A stretch of DNA of 27,654 bases, taken from the NCBI GenBank assembly GCA_936924635.1, contig CAKZHP010000077.1, positions 1-27,654 of the forward strand, given 5' to 3'. The stretch's first letter is position 1. Each line of letters begins with the position of its first letter. The position numbers and the translations under genes are program-made. The notes under the pieces were generated by a model. It did not search any database. It saw nothing but the letters and a program-made list of their open reading frames with translations, and was not told the origin of the DNA. Below are positions 8,310-15,324 of this stretch, in pieces. Origin of the DNA: an uncultured Propionibacteriaceae bacterium. Lineage in GTDB: Bacteria; Actinomycetota; Actinomycetes; Propionibacteriales; Propionibacteriaceae.

Positions 8310-8744
8310 TCAGCGCAGCGTACGCGGCTCGTTCACACCGCCACGGGCTCGCGCCGGGGCGTCCGGGAGATGGTCAGCACCGGTCGAGCTACGAGCTGGC
8401 GTGGTCCATCGCCGGTGCCTGTGCCTGGTGGCCGCAGCGGTGGTGGCGGCCGAGGCGAGGCCGACGAGGCCGAGCGCGACGGTCACGGTGCGGCGTACGC
8501 CCGACCGGTCCATCAGCGCTGCCGTGAACGGCGCCACCAGCCCGAACAGCACCAGGTTCAGGGTGACAGCGCCCGATGTGGTCGTCCGGTCCCAGCCGAA
8601 CTCGTGCTCGATGGGTTCCATGAGCACTCCGGTGGAGCTGTGGAACGCGGCGGCCGCGACCAGCGTCGCCAGGGTGACCACGGCGACGCCCCAGGCCGGG
8701 TGCCAGCCGGTGCGCCGGTCAGGCAGCGGGGTCTCGTGCGTCAT
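8310..8744 (-). pseudogene. MFS transporter remnant (N-terminal quarter, internal deletion)
   Basis: The first 105 or so codons from the ATG at 8744 are a recognisable Major Facilitator start: a first membrane helix WGVAVVTLATLVAAAAF, then GVLMEPIEHEFGWDR, a second helix LNLVLFGLVAPFTAALMDRSGVRR and a third helix. After about residue 103 the frame turns into Arg/His-rich non-membrane sequence and stops, where a normal MFS protein has about 400 aa. In the next frame, just downstream, a short stretch ending LTISRTPRREPVAV then a stop (about 8336-8383) looks like an MFS C-terminus. A deletion of most of the gene plus a frame change explains both. The promoter-like TACATT 8 nt before the ATG is intact. 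A short functional membrane protein is less likely. Confidence 0.65.
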
Positions 8745-8752
8745 AGCGCGGG

Positions 8753-8758
8753 AATGTA
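8753..8758 (-). promoter_or_regulatory. -10 hexamer TACATT before the MFS remnant
   Basis: On the minus strand TACATT ends 8 nt before the ATG at 8744, matching the leaderless pattern elsewhere in the window. A 10-nt perfect palindrome, GCACCGGTGC, lies just upstream at 8766-8775 and could be an operator remnant. Confidence 0.4.
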
Positions 8759-8910
8759 CGCGATCGCACCGGTGCGGCCCCACAAGGGATCGGTCTCGGT
8801 CGCTCCTGCCCGCTTCGGGCGAGTACGCGCTCCTTCGGCTGTGGCCTGTGGTGCGGTGACGCGGCTGGCGCTCTACGGCTGGGTACGGACTCGTGCCGCG
8901 ATGCCCATGG

Positions 8911-10041
8911 CTAGGGAGCGATGACCGCCAGTGCGTCGGGGACCGAGTCGACCAGGAACAACTGCTCTCCCATGGGGCGCCCTGCCGCCAGTGTCTGCAG
9001 CAGCGGCCAGGCCGGTAGCGTGGAGGTCCAGAAGCCGCGGCCGACGAGCACCATCGGGGCGACCTGGTCGGGCTGGGTCGCGTAGTAGTTGGCGGTCGTG
9101 GCCTGGAAGATCTCCGTCACGGTCCCGGCGCGTCCGGGCAGGTACACGATCCCGCCCCGGCAGCGTGCGAGCAGCGTGTCCTCCCGCAGCGCGTTCGAGA
9201 AGTACTTCGCGATCCAGGTCGCGAACACGTTGGGCGGCTCGTGGCCGTAGAACCAGGTGGGGATGCCGATGCTGGGCCCCAGACGGTCCCCGAGCTCGGC
9301 GACTACGGCCAGGGCTACCCTTGCCCAGGCGTCGATGCCGACGGGCGCCTTGAACGTGGGCGCCGTGGCCAGCCGCGCGATCACGTCGTCAATGGCGTCC
9401 GGCACGTTCACCAGGGACGCCCCGAGGTTCGCCGCTTCCATCGCGCCGGGTCCGCCGCCGGTGAGCACCGTACGCCCCGAGGCCGCGAGCGCCAGCCCCA
9501 GCTGCGCTGCCGCGGCGTAGTCAGCGGTGCCCCGCTCGGCCGCATGCCCGCCCATGACACCCACCGTGAGCGCAGGTGCCACGCCAGACAGCGCGTCATC
9601 GAGGGCATCGGCCACCGCATGGTCGTGCAGGCTCATGGCCAGGGTGGCGGAGACGTGCGGCGGGTGGGGGAGCGCCCGCGTCCAGCCGTACACCCTCCCG
9701 TCCGTGCACGTGCTGTAGTCGTCGCCCGCGACCACGCCGTCGAACAGCTCGCGGGCCGCGTACAGGCCGCCTCGATAAGGGTCGAACGGCAGCTCCGGCA
9801 GCCGGGGGAACAGCAGCGCGCCGCCTACGCGCAGGTGCGCCTCGGCCTCCTCGCTGAGGGGGCATCCCAGGAAGACCGCTCCGCGCGGGTCGGCGGTGAG
9901 CAGCTCCGCCGTACGCCCCGTGAGGTCCACCGACGATACGAACCACCCGAACAACCGGTCCGTACGCACCCGCTGCGTGTCGAAGTCGGCCAGCGAGTCG
10001 ATCTCGACGGTCTGCGGCGGGGGAGAGGGCAGGGGATCCAC
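8911..10041 (-). CDS. LOG-family Rossmann-fold nucleotide-binding protein
   Basis: A 376-aa protein. The C-terminal part (about 165-376) is a LOG/TIGR00730-type Rossmann domain with MGGHAAERG, the GGGPGAMEAANLGA loop (about 194-207), WFYGHEPP, YFSNALRED and YLPGRAGTVTEIFQ (near 305). The family motif is normally PGGxGTxxE, so Arg replaces the second Gly here. Known members are phosphoribohydrolases releasing bases from nucleoside monophosphates, but those are about 190 aa; this one adds about 160 N-terminal residues with no clear homology. The GTG at 10041 is inferred because in-frame sequence further upstream reads as Arg/Gly-rich non-protein; a weak CAGACT hexamer lies 6 nt upstream. Cytokinin-like activity should not be assumed. 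Confidence 0.75.
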   Translation of the reverse strand: MDPLPSPPPQTVEIDSLADFDTQRVRTDRLFGWFVSSVDLTGRTAELLTADPRGAVFLGCPLSEEAEAHLRVGGALLFPRLPELPFDPYRGGLYAARELFDGVVAGDDYSTCTDGRVYGWTRALPHPPHVSATLAMSLHDHAVADALDDALSGVAPALTVGVMGGHAAERGTADYAAAAQLGLALAASGRTVLTGGGPGAMEAANLGASLVNVPDAIDDVIARLATAPTFKAPVGIDAWARVALAVVAELGDRLGPSIGIPTWFYGHEPPNVFATWIAKYFSNALREDTLLARCRGGIVYLPGRAGTVTEIFQATTANYYATQPDQVAPMVLVGRGFWTSTLPAWPLLQTLAAGRPMGEQLFLVDSVPDALAVIAP

Positions 10042-10084
10042 GACGTCAGTCTGACAGCCTGACCCGCCATACCCGGGGCCCTCG

Positions 10085-10162
10085 CCGCATCCCCACAGCC
10101 TCCATCGATCCGCGCAGCCGTCATGGCCGCTGCGAGGATCGATGCGGGGTGCGGAGATGCGG
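10085..10162. repeat. 78-nt imperfect inverted repeat
   Basis: Arms 10085-10119 and 10128-10162, each 35 nt, are reverse complements at 28 of 35 positions around an 8-nt loop (10120-10127). The inner part is strongest: CATCGATCC pairs perfectly with GGATCGATG. It sits between divergent promoters, where a terminator is not needed. It could be an RNA element, a small mobile or REP-like element, or a protein-binding dyad. Confidence 0.7.
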
Positions 10163-10276
10163 GCAGCCGCTCGCACCGGCGACACGCCTGGGCCCGGCGT
10201 GGTGCCCGGGTCCGGCAAGCCTCGCGACGGGATGAGAGACCTGCCATGCCTCGGCTGCCGGGCTGCCCCGAGGCGA

Positions 10277-10282
10277 TAGCCT
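10277..10282 (+). promoter_or_regulatory. -10 hexamer TAGCCT for the roadblock/dxr operon
   Basis: TAGCCT would place the transcript start near 10289, giving a leader of about 60 nt that includes the GAGGAG ribosome-binding site. No clear -35 box. Confidence 0.35.
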
Positions 10283-10349
10283 TCACCACGAACGAGCACC
10301 CCCTCAGAGCCGCCGCTCAGGCGAACCCGACCCCCGAGGAGCACCCAGC

Positions 10350-10730
10350 ATGTTGGACGTGGAGCTGTCCCAGCTCGACAGCGCTGTCGCCGAGCTGCAG
10401 GGCCAGCTGCGTGACGGCCTGGTGGCCGCCGACATCCTCGACCTCACCAGCGGCATCAGCCTCGCCGGGTTCAACTCGAACCCCGCCGCGACGGCGATGT
10501 TCCCGCTCATGGCCGACCAGATCAACCAGATGCTGGAGGGGATCGCCTACCCCGAGCTGAACCGCTTCTTCCTGCTCGACCTGGCCAGCGACCACAGCCT
10601 GGTCGTGGTGCGCTCGGGCGAGGACATGCTGACCACGCTGCTCATCGACAACACCAAGACCACGCTGGGCGTGCTGCTCGGGGTCGCCATCCCGCGGGCG
10701 CTGGGCAACATCGAGGCCGCGCGCCGGTGA
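10350..10730 (+). CDS. Small roadblock/LC7-like protein, hypothetical
   Basis: A 126-aa soluble protein, first gene of the dxr operon. An N-terminal helix (LSQLDSAVAELQGQLRDG) is followed by alternating strands and helices: ADILDLTSGISLAGF, a long helix around MADQINQMLEG, strands NRFFLLDLASDHSLVVVRSG and MLTTLLIDNTKTTLG, and a final helix. This resembles the roadblock/LC7 fold, which in actinobacteria often partners small GTPases or regulatory complexes, but I would not assert homology from sequence alone. A GAGGAG ribosome-binding site lies 9 nt before the ATG. Its stop codon overlaps the GTG start of dxr (GTGA), so the two are translationally coupled. Function unknown. Confidence 0.7.
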   Translation: MLDVELSQLDSAVAELQGQLRDGLVAADILDLTSGISLAGFNSNPAATAMFPLMADQINQMLEGIAYPELNRFFLLDLASDHSLVVVRSGEDMLTTLLIDNTKTTLGVLLGVAIPRALGNIEAARR

Positions 10731-11941
10731 CGTCCGCGGCCGTGCGCGACGTCGTCCTGCTCGGCTCGACCGGGTCGATCGGCACCCAGGCCCTCGACGT
10801 CGTCGAGCGCAACCGCGACCGCTTCCGGGTCACCGCCCTCGCCGCCGGCGGCAGCCAGATCGGCACGCTGGCCGAGCAGGTACGCGCCTTCGAGCCCCGC
10901 GTCGTGGCGGTCCCGTCCGACGAGGCAGCGGCGGCACTGCGTACGCAGATCGGGGCCGGCACCGAGATCTGGGCCGGGCCCGACGCCGCCACGCGGCTCG
11001 CCGCCGGCCCGTGCGACGTGGTGCTGAACGCCATCACCGGCTCGGCCGGTCTGCTGCCGACCCTGGCGACGCTGGAGGCCGGCACCACCCTGGCCCTGGC
11101 CAACAAGGAGTCGCTGGTCATCGGCGGCCGCCTCGTCACCTCCGCCGCGGACCCCGGCCAGGTCGTGGCGGTCGACTCCGAGCACTCGGCCTTCGCGCAG
11201 GCGCTCCGGGCCGGCCGCGCCGACGAGGTGCGCCGGCTGATCCTCACCGCCTCGGGCGGGCCGTTCCGGGGCCGTACGCGCGACCAGCTGCGCGACGTCA
11301 CCCCCGACCAGGCGATGGCCCACCCCACCTGGGCGATGGGCCGGGTCATCACCATCAACTCCTCGACCCTGGTCAACAAGGGCCTGGAGCTGCTGGAGGC
11401 AGGGCTCCTGTACGGCACCCCGCTCGACGACATCACCGTCGTCGTGCACCCGCAGTCGGTGGTGCACTCCATGGTCGAGTTCCACGACGGGTCCACCATC
11501 GCCCAGTGCTCGCCGCCCGACATGCGGCTGCCGATCGCCCTCGGCCTCACCTGGCCGGAGCGGCTCGCCGACGCCGCCGCCCCCTGCGACTGGACGCAGG
11601 CCACCTCGTGGACCTTCGAGCCCCTCGACGACATCGCGTTCCCGGCGGTGGAGCTCGCCCGCCGCTGCGGGCTGGCGGGCGGGACGGCGCCGGCGGTGTA
11701 CAACGCGGCCAACGAGGCCCTGGTCGACGCCTTCTGCGCGGGCCGCATCGGCTTCATCGACATCGTGGACACCATCGCCGCGGTCGTCGACGAGCACCTG
11801 GGGCGCTCCGCCGGCGACGTACCATCGCCTGCGGGCTCGGCGTTCGTCGGAGACGACGGCCTCAGCGTCGACGCGGTGCTCGCGGCCGATGCCTGGGGCA
11901 GACGGCGGGCCGAGGAGCTGACGGAGGGAGCGACCCGGTGA
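10727..11941 (+). CDS. dxr: 1-deoxy-D-xylulose 5-phosphate reductoisomerase
   Basis: Second enzyme of the MEP isoprenoid pathway: it converts 1-deoxy-D-xylulose 5-phosphate to 2-C-methyl-D-erythritol 4-phosphate with NADPH and a divalent metal. The 404-aa product is the usual length. Visible are the NADPH-binding GSTGSIG (13-19), NAITGSAG, ANKESLVIGG, the metal/substrate region VDSEHSAF, TASGGPFRG, the flexible-loop and substrate region HPTWAMG through INSSTLVNKGLELLEA, and VVHPQSVVHSMVEF. All expected catalytic stretches are present. The GTG start overlaps the preceding stop codon, and the dxr stop in turn overlaps the GTG of the site-2 protease gene, so three genes form a coupled chain. ispG of the same pathway follows two genes on. 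Confidence 0.97.
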   Translation: MTSAAVRDVVLLGSTGSIGTQALDVVERNRDRFRVTALAAGGSQIGTLAEQVRAFEPRVVAVPSDEAAAALRTQIGAGTEIWAGPDAATRLAAGPCDVVLNAITGSAGLLPTLATLEAGTTLALANKESLVIGGRLVTSAADPGQVVAVDSEHSAFAQALRAGRADEVRRLILTASGGPFRGRTRDQLRDVTPDQAMAHPTWAMGRVITINSSTLVNKGLELLEAGLLYGTPLDDITVVVHPQSVVHSMVEFHDGSTIAQCSPPDMRLPIALGLTWPERLADAAAPCDWTQATSWTFEPLDDIAFPAVELARRCGLAGGTAPAVYNAANEALVDAFCAGRIGFIDIVDTIAAVVDEHLGRSAGDVPSPAGSAFVGDDGLSVDAVLAADAWGRRRAEELTEGATR

Positions 11942-13203
11942 CGATCGTGCTCGGCGTGCTGTTCGCCCTGCTGTTCTTCGCGCTGATCCTGGCCTCGATC
12001 GCCCTCCACGAGGTCGGCCACATGGTGCCGGCGAAGAAGTTCGGGGTGCGGGTGCCGCAGTACTTCGTGGGCTTCGGCAAGACGGTGTGGTCGGCGAGGC
12101 GCGGCGAGACCGAGTACGGCATCAAGGCCATCCCGCTGGGCGGCTACGTGCGCCTGGTCGGGATGTACCCGCCAGCCTCCAAGCACCGTACGGGCCGTCT
12201 CGCCGAGATCGCCGAGGACGCCCGCGCCGCCGAGGCGGAGACCATCCTGCCCACCGACGTCGAGAACAAGCGGCTCTTCTACCAGCTGAAGACCTGGCAG
12301 AAGCTGGTCGTGATGTTCGGCGGCCCTTTCATGAACATCCTGCTCGCGTTCCTGATCTTCCTCGGGGTCAACACCGTGTACGGCCAGCAGCAGCTCACGA
12401 TGACCGTGGACCGGGTGGTCTCCTGCGTCGAGGAGCCCCCCGCGCCCTGCGTGGCTCCCCCGGGCAAGGCGGCCGGGCTGCAGCAGGGCGACAAGGTCGT
12501 GGCGTTCAACGGCACCCCGGTGACGGCGTGGTCGCAGCTCGTGGGTCTGGTGCGGGCGAACGGTGGCAACACCGTGACGCTCGCGGTCGAGCGTGGCGGT
12601 CAGCGCGTGGACCTCGCCCCGGTGCCCGGTGCCGTGCGTCAGGTGCAGTCGCTCGACGACCCGTCCAAGACGGTCCAGGCGGGCTACCTCGGTGTCGCGC
12701 CCAGCAGCGCCCTGGTGAAGGTCGGCCCGGTGCAGACCGCCGTCGACATGTGGGAGCTGACGCGTCAGAGCCTCACCGCGCTCGCCCAGTTCCCCGTCAA
12801 GGTGTTCACCGTGGCGTGGGACATGGTGACCGGCAAGCCGCGCGACGTGAACGGCCCCATCAGCATCGTGGGCGCCTCGCGGGTGGCGGGGGAGATCGCC
12901 ACCACCGACTCGCTCACCCCGGGCTCTCGCGTGGCCTCCTTCTTCGGCCTGCTCGGCGGTGTCAACCTGTTCGTCGCGCTGCTGAACCTGGTGCCGCTGC
13001 TGCCCTTCGACGGCGGCCACATGGCCGGGGCGCTGTGGGAGGGGCTGCGACGGGCCGTCGCCCGCCTCCGCGGCCGTCCCGACCCCGGTCACGTCGACAC
13101 CGCCCGGTTGCTGCCCGTGGCGTATGTTGTAGGGGGATTCCTGGTGCTCGCCGGCGCGATCCTCGTAATAGCCGACATCATCAGCCCCGTCCGCATCTTC
13201 TGA
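11938..13203 (+). CDS. Site-2 intramembrane zinc metalloprotease (RseP/Rip1 type)
   Basis: A 421-aa M50-family protease of the cytoplasmic membrane. The first membrane helix carries the zinc-binding HEVGH at 24-28. The conserved GGPFMNILLAFLIFLGVN starts the next helix. A PDZ domain spans about 160-255 (KAAGLQQGDKVVAFNGTPVTAWSQL). The C-terminal helices include NLVPLLPFDGGH at 350-361, supplying the third zinc ligand, Asp358. In mycobacteria the orthologue in the same position cleaves anti-sigma factors after a first periplasmic cut. The GTG start overlaps the dxr stop and is preceded by a strong GGAGGGAG site with 7-nt spacing. Placement next to MEP genes is conserved in actinobacteria, but a direct functional link is not established. 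Substrates are not identifiable here. Confidence 0.95.
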   Translation: MTIVLGVLFALLFFALILASIALHEVGHMVPAKKFGVRVPQYFVGFGKTVWSARRGETEYGIKAIPLGGYVRLVGMYPPASKHRTGRLAEIAEDARAAEAETILPTDVENKRLFYQLKTWQKLVVMFGGPFMNILLAFLIFLGVNTVYGQQQLTMTVDRVVSCVEEPPAPCVAPPGKAAGLQQGDKVVAFNGTPVTAWSQLVGLVRANGGNTVTLAVERGGQRVDLAPVPGAVRQVQSLDDPSKTVQAGYLGVAPSSALVKVGPVQTAVDMWELTRQSLTALAQFPVKVFTVAWDMVTGKPRDVNGPISIVGASRVAGEIATTDSLTPGSRVASFFGLLGGVNLFVALLNLVPLLPFDGGHMAGALWEGLRRAVARLRGRPDPGHVDTARLLPVAYVVGGFLVLAGAILVIADIISPVRIF

Positions 13204-13227
13204 CTACCGTTCCCCTCAAGGAGTGTC

Positions 13228-14379
13228 GTGGCCGCCGTCAACCTGGGCATGCCGAAGGTGGCGCCCCCTGTGCTCGCCCCCCGCAAGCCGACCCGTCAGA
13301 TCAAGGTCGGCAAGGTGCTGGTCGGCGGTGACGCGCCGGTGTCGGTGCAGTCGATGACCACCACGAAGACGACCGACATCAACGCCACGCTGCAGCAGAT
13401 CGCCGAGCTCACCGCGTCCGGCTGCGACATCGTGCGGGTCGCGGTGCCCAGCCAGGACGACGCCGACGCGCTGCCGATCATCGCCAAGAAGTCGCAGATC
13501 CCCGTGATCGCCGACATCCACTTCCAGCCCAAGTACGTGTTCGCCGCGATCGACGCGGGCTGCGCCGCCGTACGCGTCAACCCCGGCAACATCCGGGCGT
13601 TCGACGACAAGGTGGGGGAGATCGCCAAGGCGGCCAGCGACGCCGGGGTCAGCCTGCGCATCGGCGTCAACGCCGGCTCGCTCGACAAGCGGCTGCTGGA
13701 GAAGTACGGGGCGCCGACGCCCGAGGCGCTGGTGGAGTCGGCGATGTGGGAGGCCTCGCTGTTCGAGGAGCACGGCTTCCGTGACTTCAAGATCTCGGTG
13801 AAGCACCACGACCCGGTGGTCATGGTGAAGGCCTACGAGCTGCTCAGCGAGGCGTGCGACTACCCGCTCCACCTCGGCGTCACCGAGGCCGGCCCGGCGT
13901 TCCAGGGCACCATCAAGTCGTCGGTGGCCTTCGGTGCGCTGCTCAGCCAGGGCATCGGCGACACCATCCGGGTCTCGCTGTCGGCCCCGCCGGTGGAGGA
14001 GGTCAAGGTCGGCATCAAGATCCTGGAGTCGCTCAACCTGCGGCCCCGGCACCTGGAGATCGTGTCCTGCCCCTCGTGCGGGCGGGCGCAGGTCGACGTG
14101 TACACGCTGGCAGACGAGGTGACCGAGGGCCTGCAGGGCATGGAGGTGCCGCTCCGGGTGGCCGTCATGGGGTGCGTCGTCAACGGCCCGGGCGAGGCTC
14201 GCGAGGCCGATCTCGGTGTGGCCTCCGGCAACGGCAAGGGCCAGATCTTCGTGCGCGGCGAGGTCATCAAGACCGTGCCCGAGGACCAGATCGTGGAGAC
14301 CCTGATCGCCGAGGCCAACCGTCTCGCCGAGGAGATGGGCGACACCACCGCGGGGGCGCCCGTCGTCTCCGTCGGCTGA
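13228..14379 (+). CDS. ispG: 4-hydroxy-3-methylbut-2-enyl diphosphate synthase
   Basis: Penultimate MEP-pathway enzyme: an iron-sulfur protein that reductively opens the cyclic diphosphate MEcPP to HMBPP. The 383-aa product has the TIM-barrel part (PVSVQSMTTTKTTD, VPVIADIHF-like IPVIADIHF, VRVNPGNI, RIGVNAGSLD, HLGVTEAGP) and a C-terminal [4Fe-4S] domain with Cys281 and Cys284 (SCPSCGRAQVD) and Cys316 (MGCVVNGPGEA). The conserved NGPGE motif follows. It is the short bacterial form without the plant-type insert. The GTG at 13228 follows AAGGAG by 3 nt and the stop of the protease gene by 24 nt, consistent with one operon. The GNAT gene starts 5 nt after its stop. Confidence 0.97.
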   Translation: MAAVNLGMPKVAPPVLAPRKPTRQIKVGKVLVGGDAPVSVQSMTTTKTTDINATLQQIAELTASGCDIVRVAVPSQDDADALPIIAKKSQIPVIADIHFQPKYVFAAIDAGCAAVRVNPGNIRAFDDKVGEIAKAASDAGVSLRIGVNAGSLDKRLLEKYGAPTPEALVESAMWEASLFEEHGFRDFKISVKHHDPVVMVKAYELLSEACDYPLHLGVTEAGPAFQGTIKSSVAFGALLSQGIGDTIRVSLSAPPVEEVKVGIKILESLNLRPRHLEIVSCPSCGRAQVDVYTLADEVTEGLQGMEVPLRVAVMGCVVNGPGEAREADLGVASGNGKGQIFVRGEVIKTVPEDQIVETLIAEANRLAEEMGDTTAGAPVVSVG

Positions 14380-14384
14380 CACCG

Positions 14385-15221
14385 ATGGCGGCGACGGTCC
14401 GGACGCTCACCAACGACGACCTGATGGCCGTGGTCGGGCTCCTGCACCGGCGGCCGTTCGAGAACGTCTTCGTGGCGTCCCGGATCCGCACCGGGGGCCT
14501 GGAGTCGTTCACGCTCGGGTGCGAGGTGTGGGGGTACGAGGAGGACGGGGAGCTGCGCTCGATCCTTCACCACGGGGCGAACCTGGTGCCGGTGAGCGCC
14601 TCGCCCGAGGCCCTCGACGCCTACTGCGCCGCGCTCGGCCCGACCCGTACCTGCGCGTCGATCGTCGGCGTCGCCGAGGAGGCCATGGGTCTGTGGGAGC
14701 GGTTGTGCGCCCGGTGGGGCGGCAGCTGGGCGAACCCGCGCGAGATCCGGTCGCGGCAGCCGCTGATGGTGATCTCCGACCCGCCGTCGGTCGCGCCCGA
14801 CCCACGCGTGCTCCGGGTGGGCATGGAGGACGTCGACAGCTACTTCGACGCCGCCGTCGCCATGTACACCGAGGAGGTCGGGGTCTCTCCGCTGGATGGG
14901 TCGAACGGCTACCGCTGGTACGTGGAGCGGCTGATCGGTCAGGGGCGGGCGATGGGGATCGTCGACCGTGACCACGTGGTGTTCAAGTCCGACGTCGGCT
15001 CGGCCACCACGAACGTCTGCCAGGTCGCCGGTGTCTGGCTGCGGCCCGACCTGCGCGGCCGCGGGCTCTCGGCGCCCGCGATGGCGACGGTCGTGGAGCT
15101 CTGCCGCGAGGAGTGGGAGCACGTCTCGCTGTACGTCAACGACTACAACACCCGCGCCCGGGGGCTCTACCGCAAGGTGGGCTTCGAGGAGATCGGCGAC
15201 CTCGCCACCGTCCTCTACTGA
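14385..15221 (+). CDS. DUF4081 + GNAT N-acetyltransferase
   Basis: A 278-aa two-part protein. Residues about 5-115 are the DUF4081 region typical of actinobacterial acetyltransferases (LLHRRPFENVFVASRIRTGG). Residues about 145-278 form a GNAT domain with the acetyl-CoA loop LRPDLRGRGLSAPAM and the C-terminal YVNDYNTRARGLYRKVGFEEIGD, the usual NxxAxxLYxxxGF motif. It presumably transfers an acyl group to an amine; the acceptor is unknown. It is the last gene of the dxr-rip-ispG operon, only 5 nt after ispG, in the same place as Rv2867c in Mycobacterium, which suggests a conserved but undefined housekeeping role. Confidence 0.9.
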   Translation: MAATVRTLTNDDLMAVVGLLHRRPFENVFVASRIRTGGLESFTLGCEVWGYEEDGELRSILHHGANLVPVSASPEALDAYCAALGPTRTCASIVGVAEEAMGLWERLCARWGGSWANPREIRSRQPLMVISDPPSVAPDPRVLRVGMEDVDSYFDAAVAMYTEEVGVSPLDGSNGYRWYVERLIGQGRAMGIVDRDHVVFKSDVGSATTNVCQVAGVWLRPDLRGRGLSAPAMATVVELCREEWEHVSLYVNDYNTRARGLYRKVGFEEIGDLATVLY

Positions 15222-15312
15222 CGCGGAGCTCACCTGACGCGCCGGCACTGCCCGTACGCCCCGCGGGGGGTCAAGAACCGGGACCGGCCGACCAGCTGGC
15301 GAGCCGACCCGC

Positions 15313-15318
15313 GATACT
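15313..15318 (+). promoter_or_regulatory. -10 hexamer GATACT, predicted leaderless promoter
   Basis: GATACT ends 6 nt before the GTG at 15325, with no ribosome-binding site. It marks an independent transcription unit for the PLD gene after the ispG operon. Confidence 0.4.
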
Positions 15319-15324
15319 CGACCG

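Larger units (their letters stand above)
10042..10349. other. Divergent intergenic region with inverted repeat
   Basis: These 308 nt separate the LOG gene (leftward) from the roadblock/dxr operon (rightward). They hold the 78-nt inverted repeat at 10085-10162, a TAGCCT hexamer at 10277-10282 and a GAGGAG ribosome-binding site at 10335-10340 for the gene at 10350. Reading frames across it have no family features and I do not call a gene. Confidence 0.6.

Noticed and set aside
10215..10330. Glycine-riboswitch-like text (GATGAGAGACC followed by CCGAGGCGATAGCC)
   Set aside because: The core motifs deviate at several invariant positions and there is no glycine-related gene downstream.
10123..10560. 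A + strand frame overlapping the roadblock gene
   Set aside because: Its translation is Arg/Ala/Pro-rich without family features; the overlapping frame at 10350 has a good ribosome-binding site and a sensible protein.
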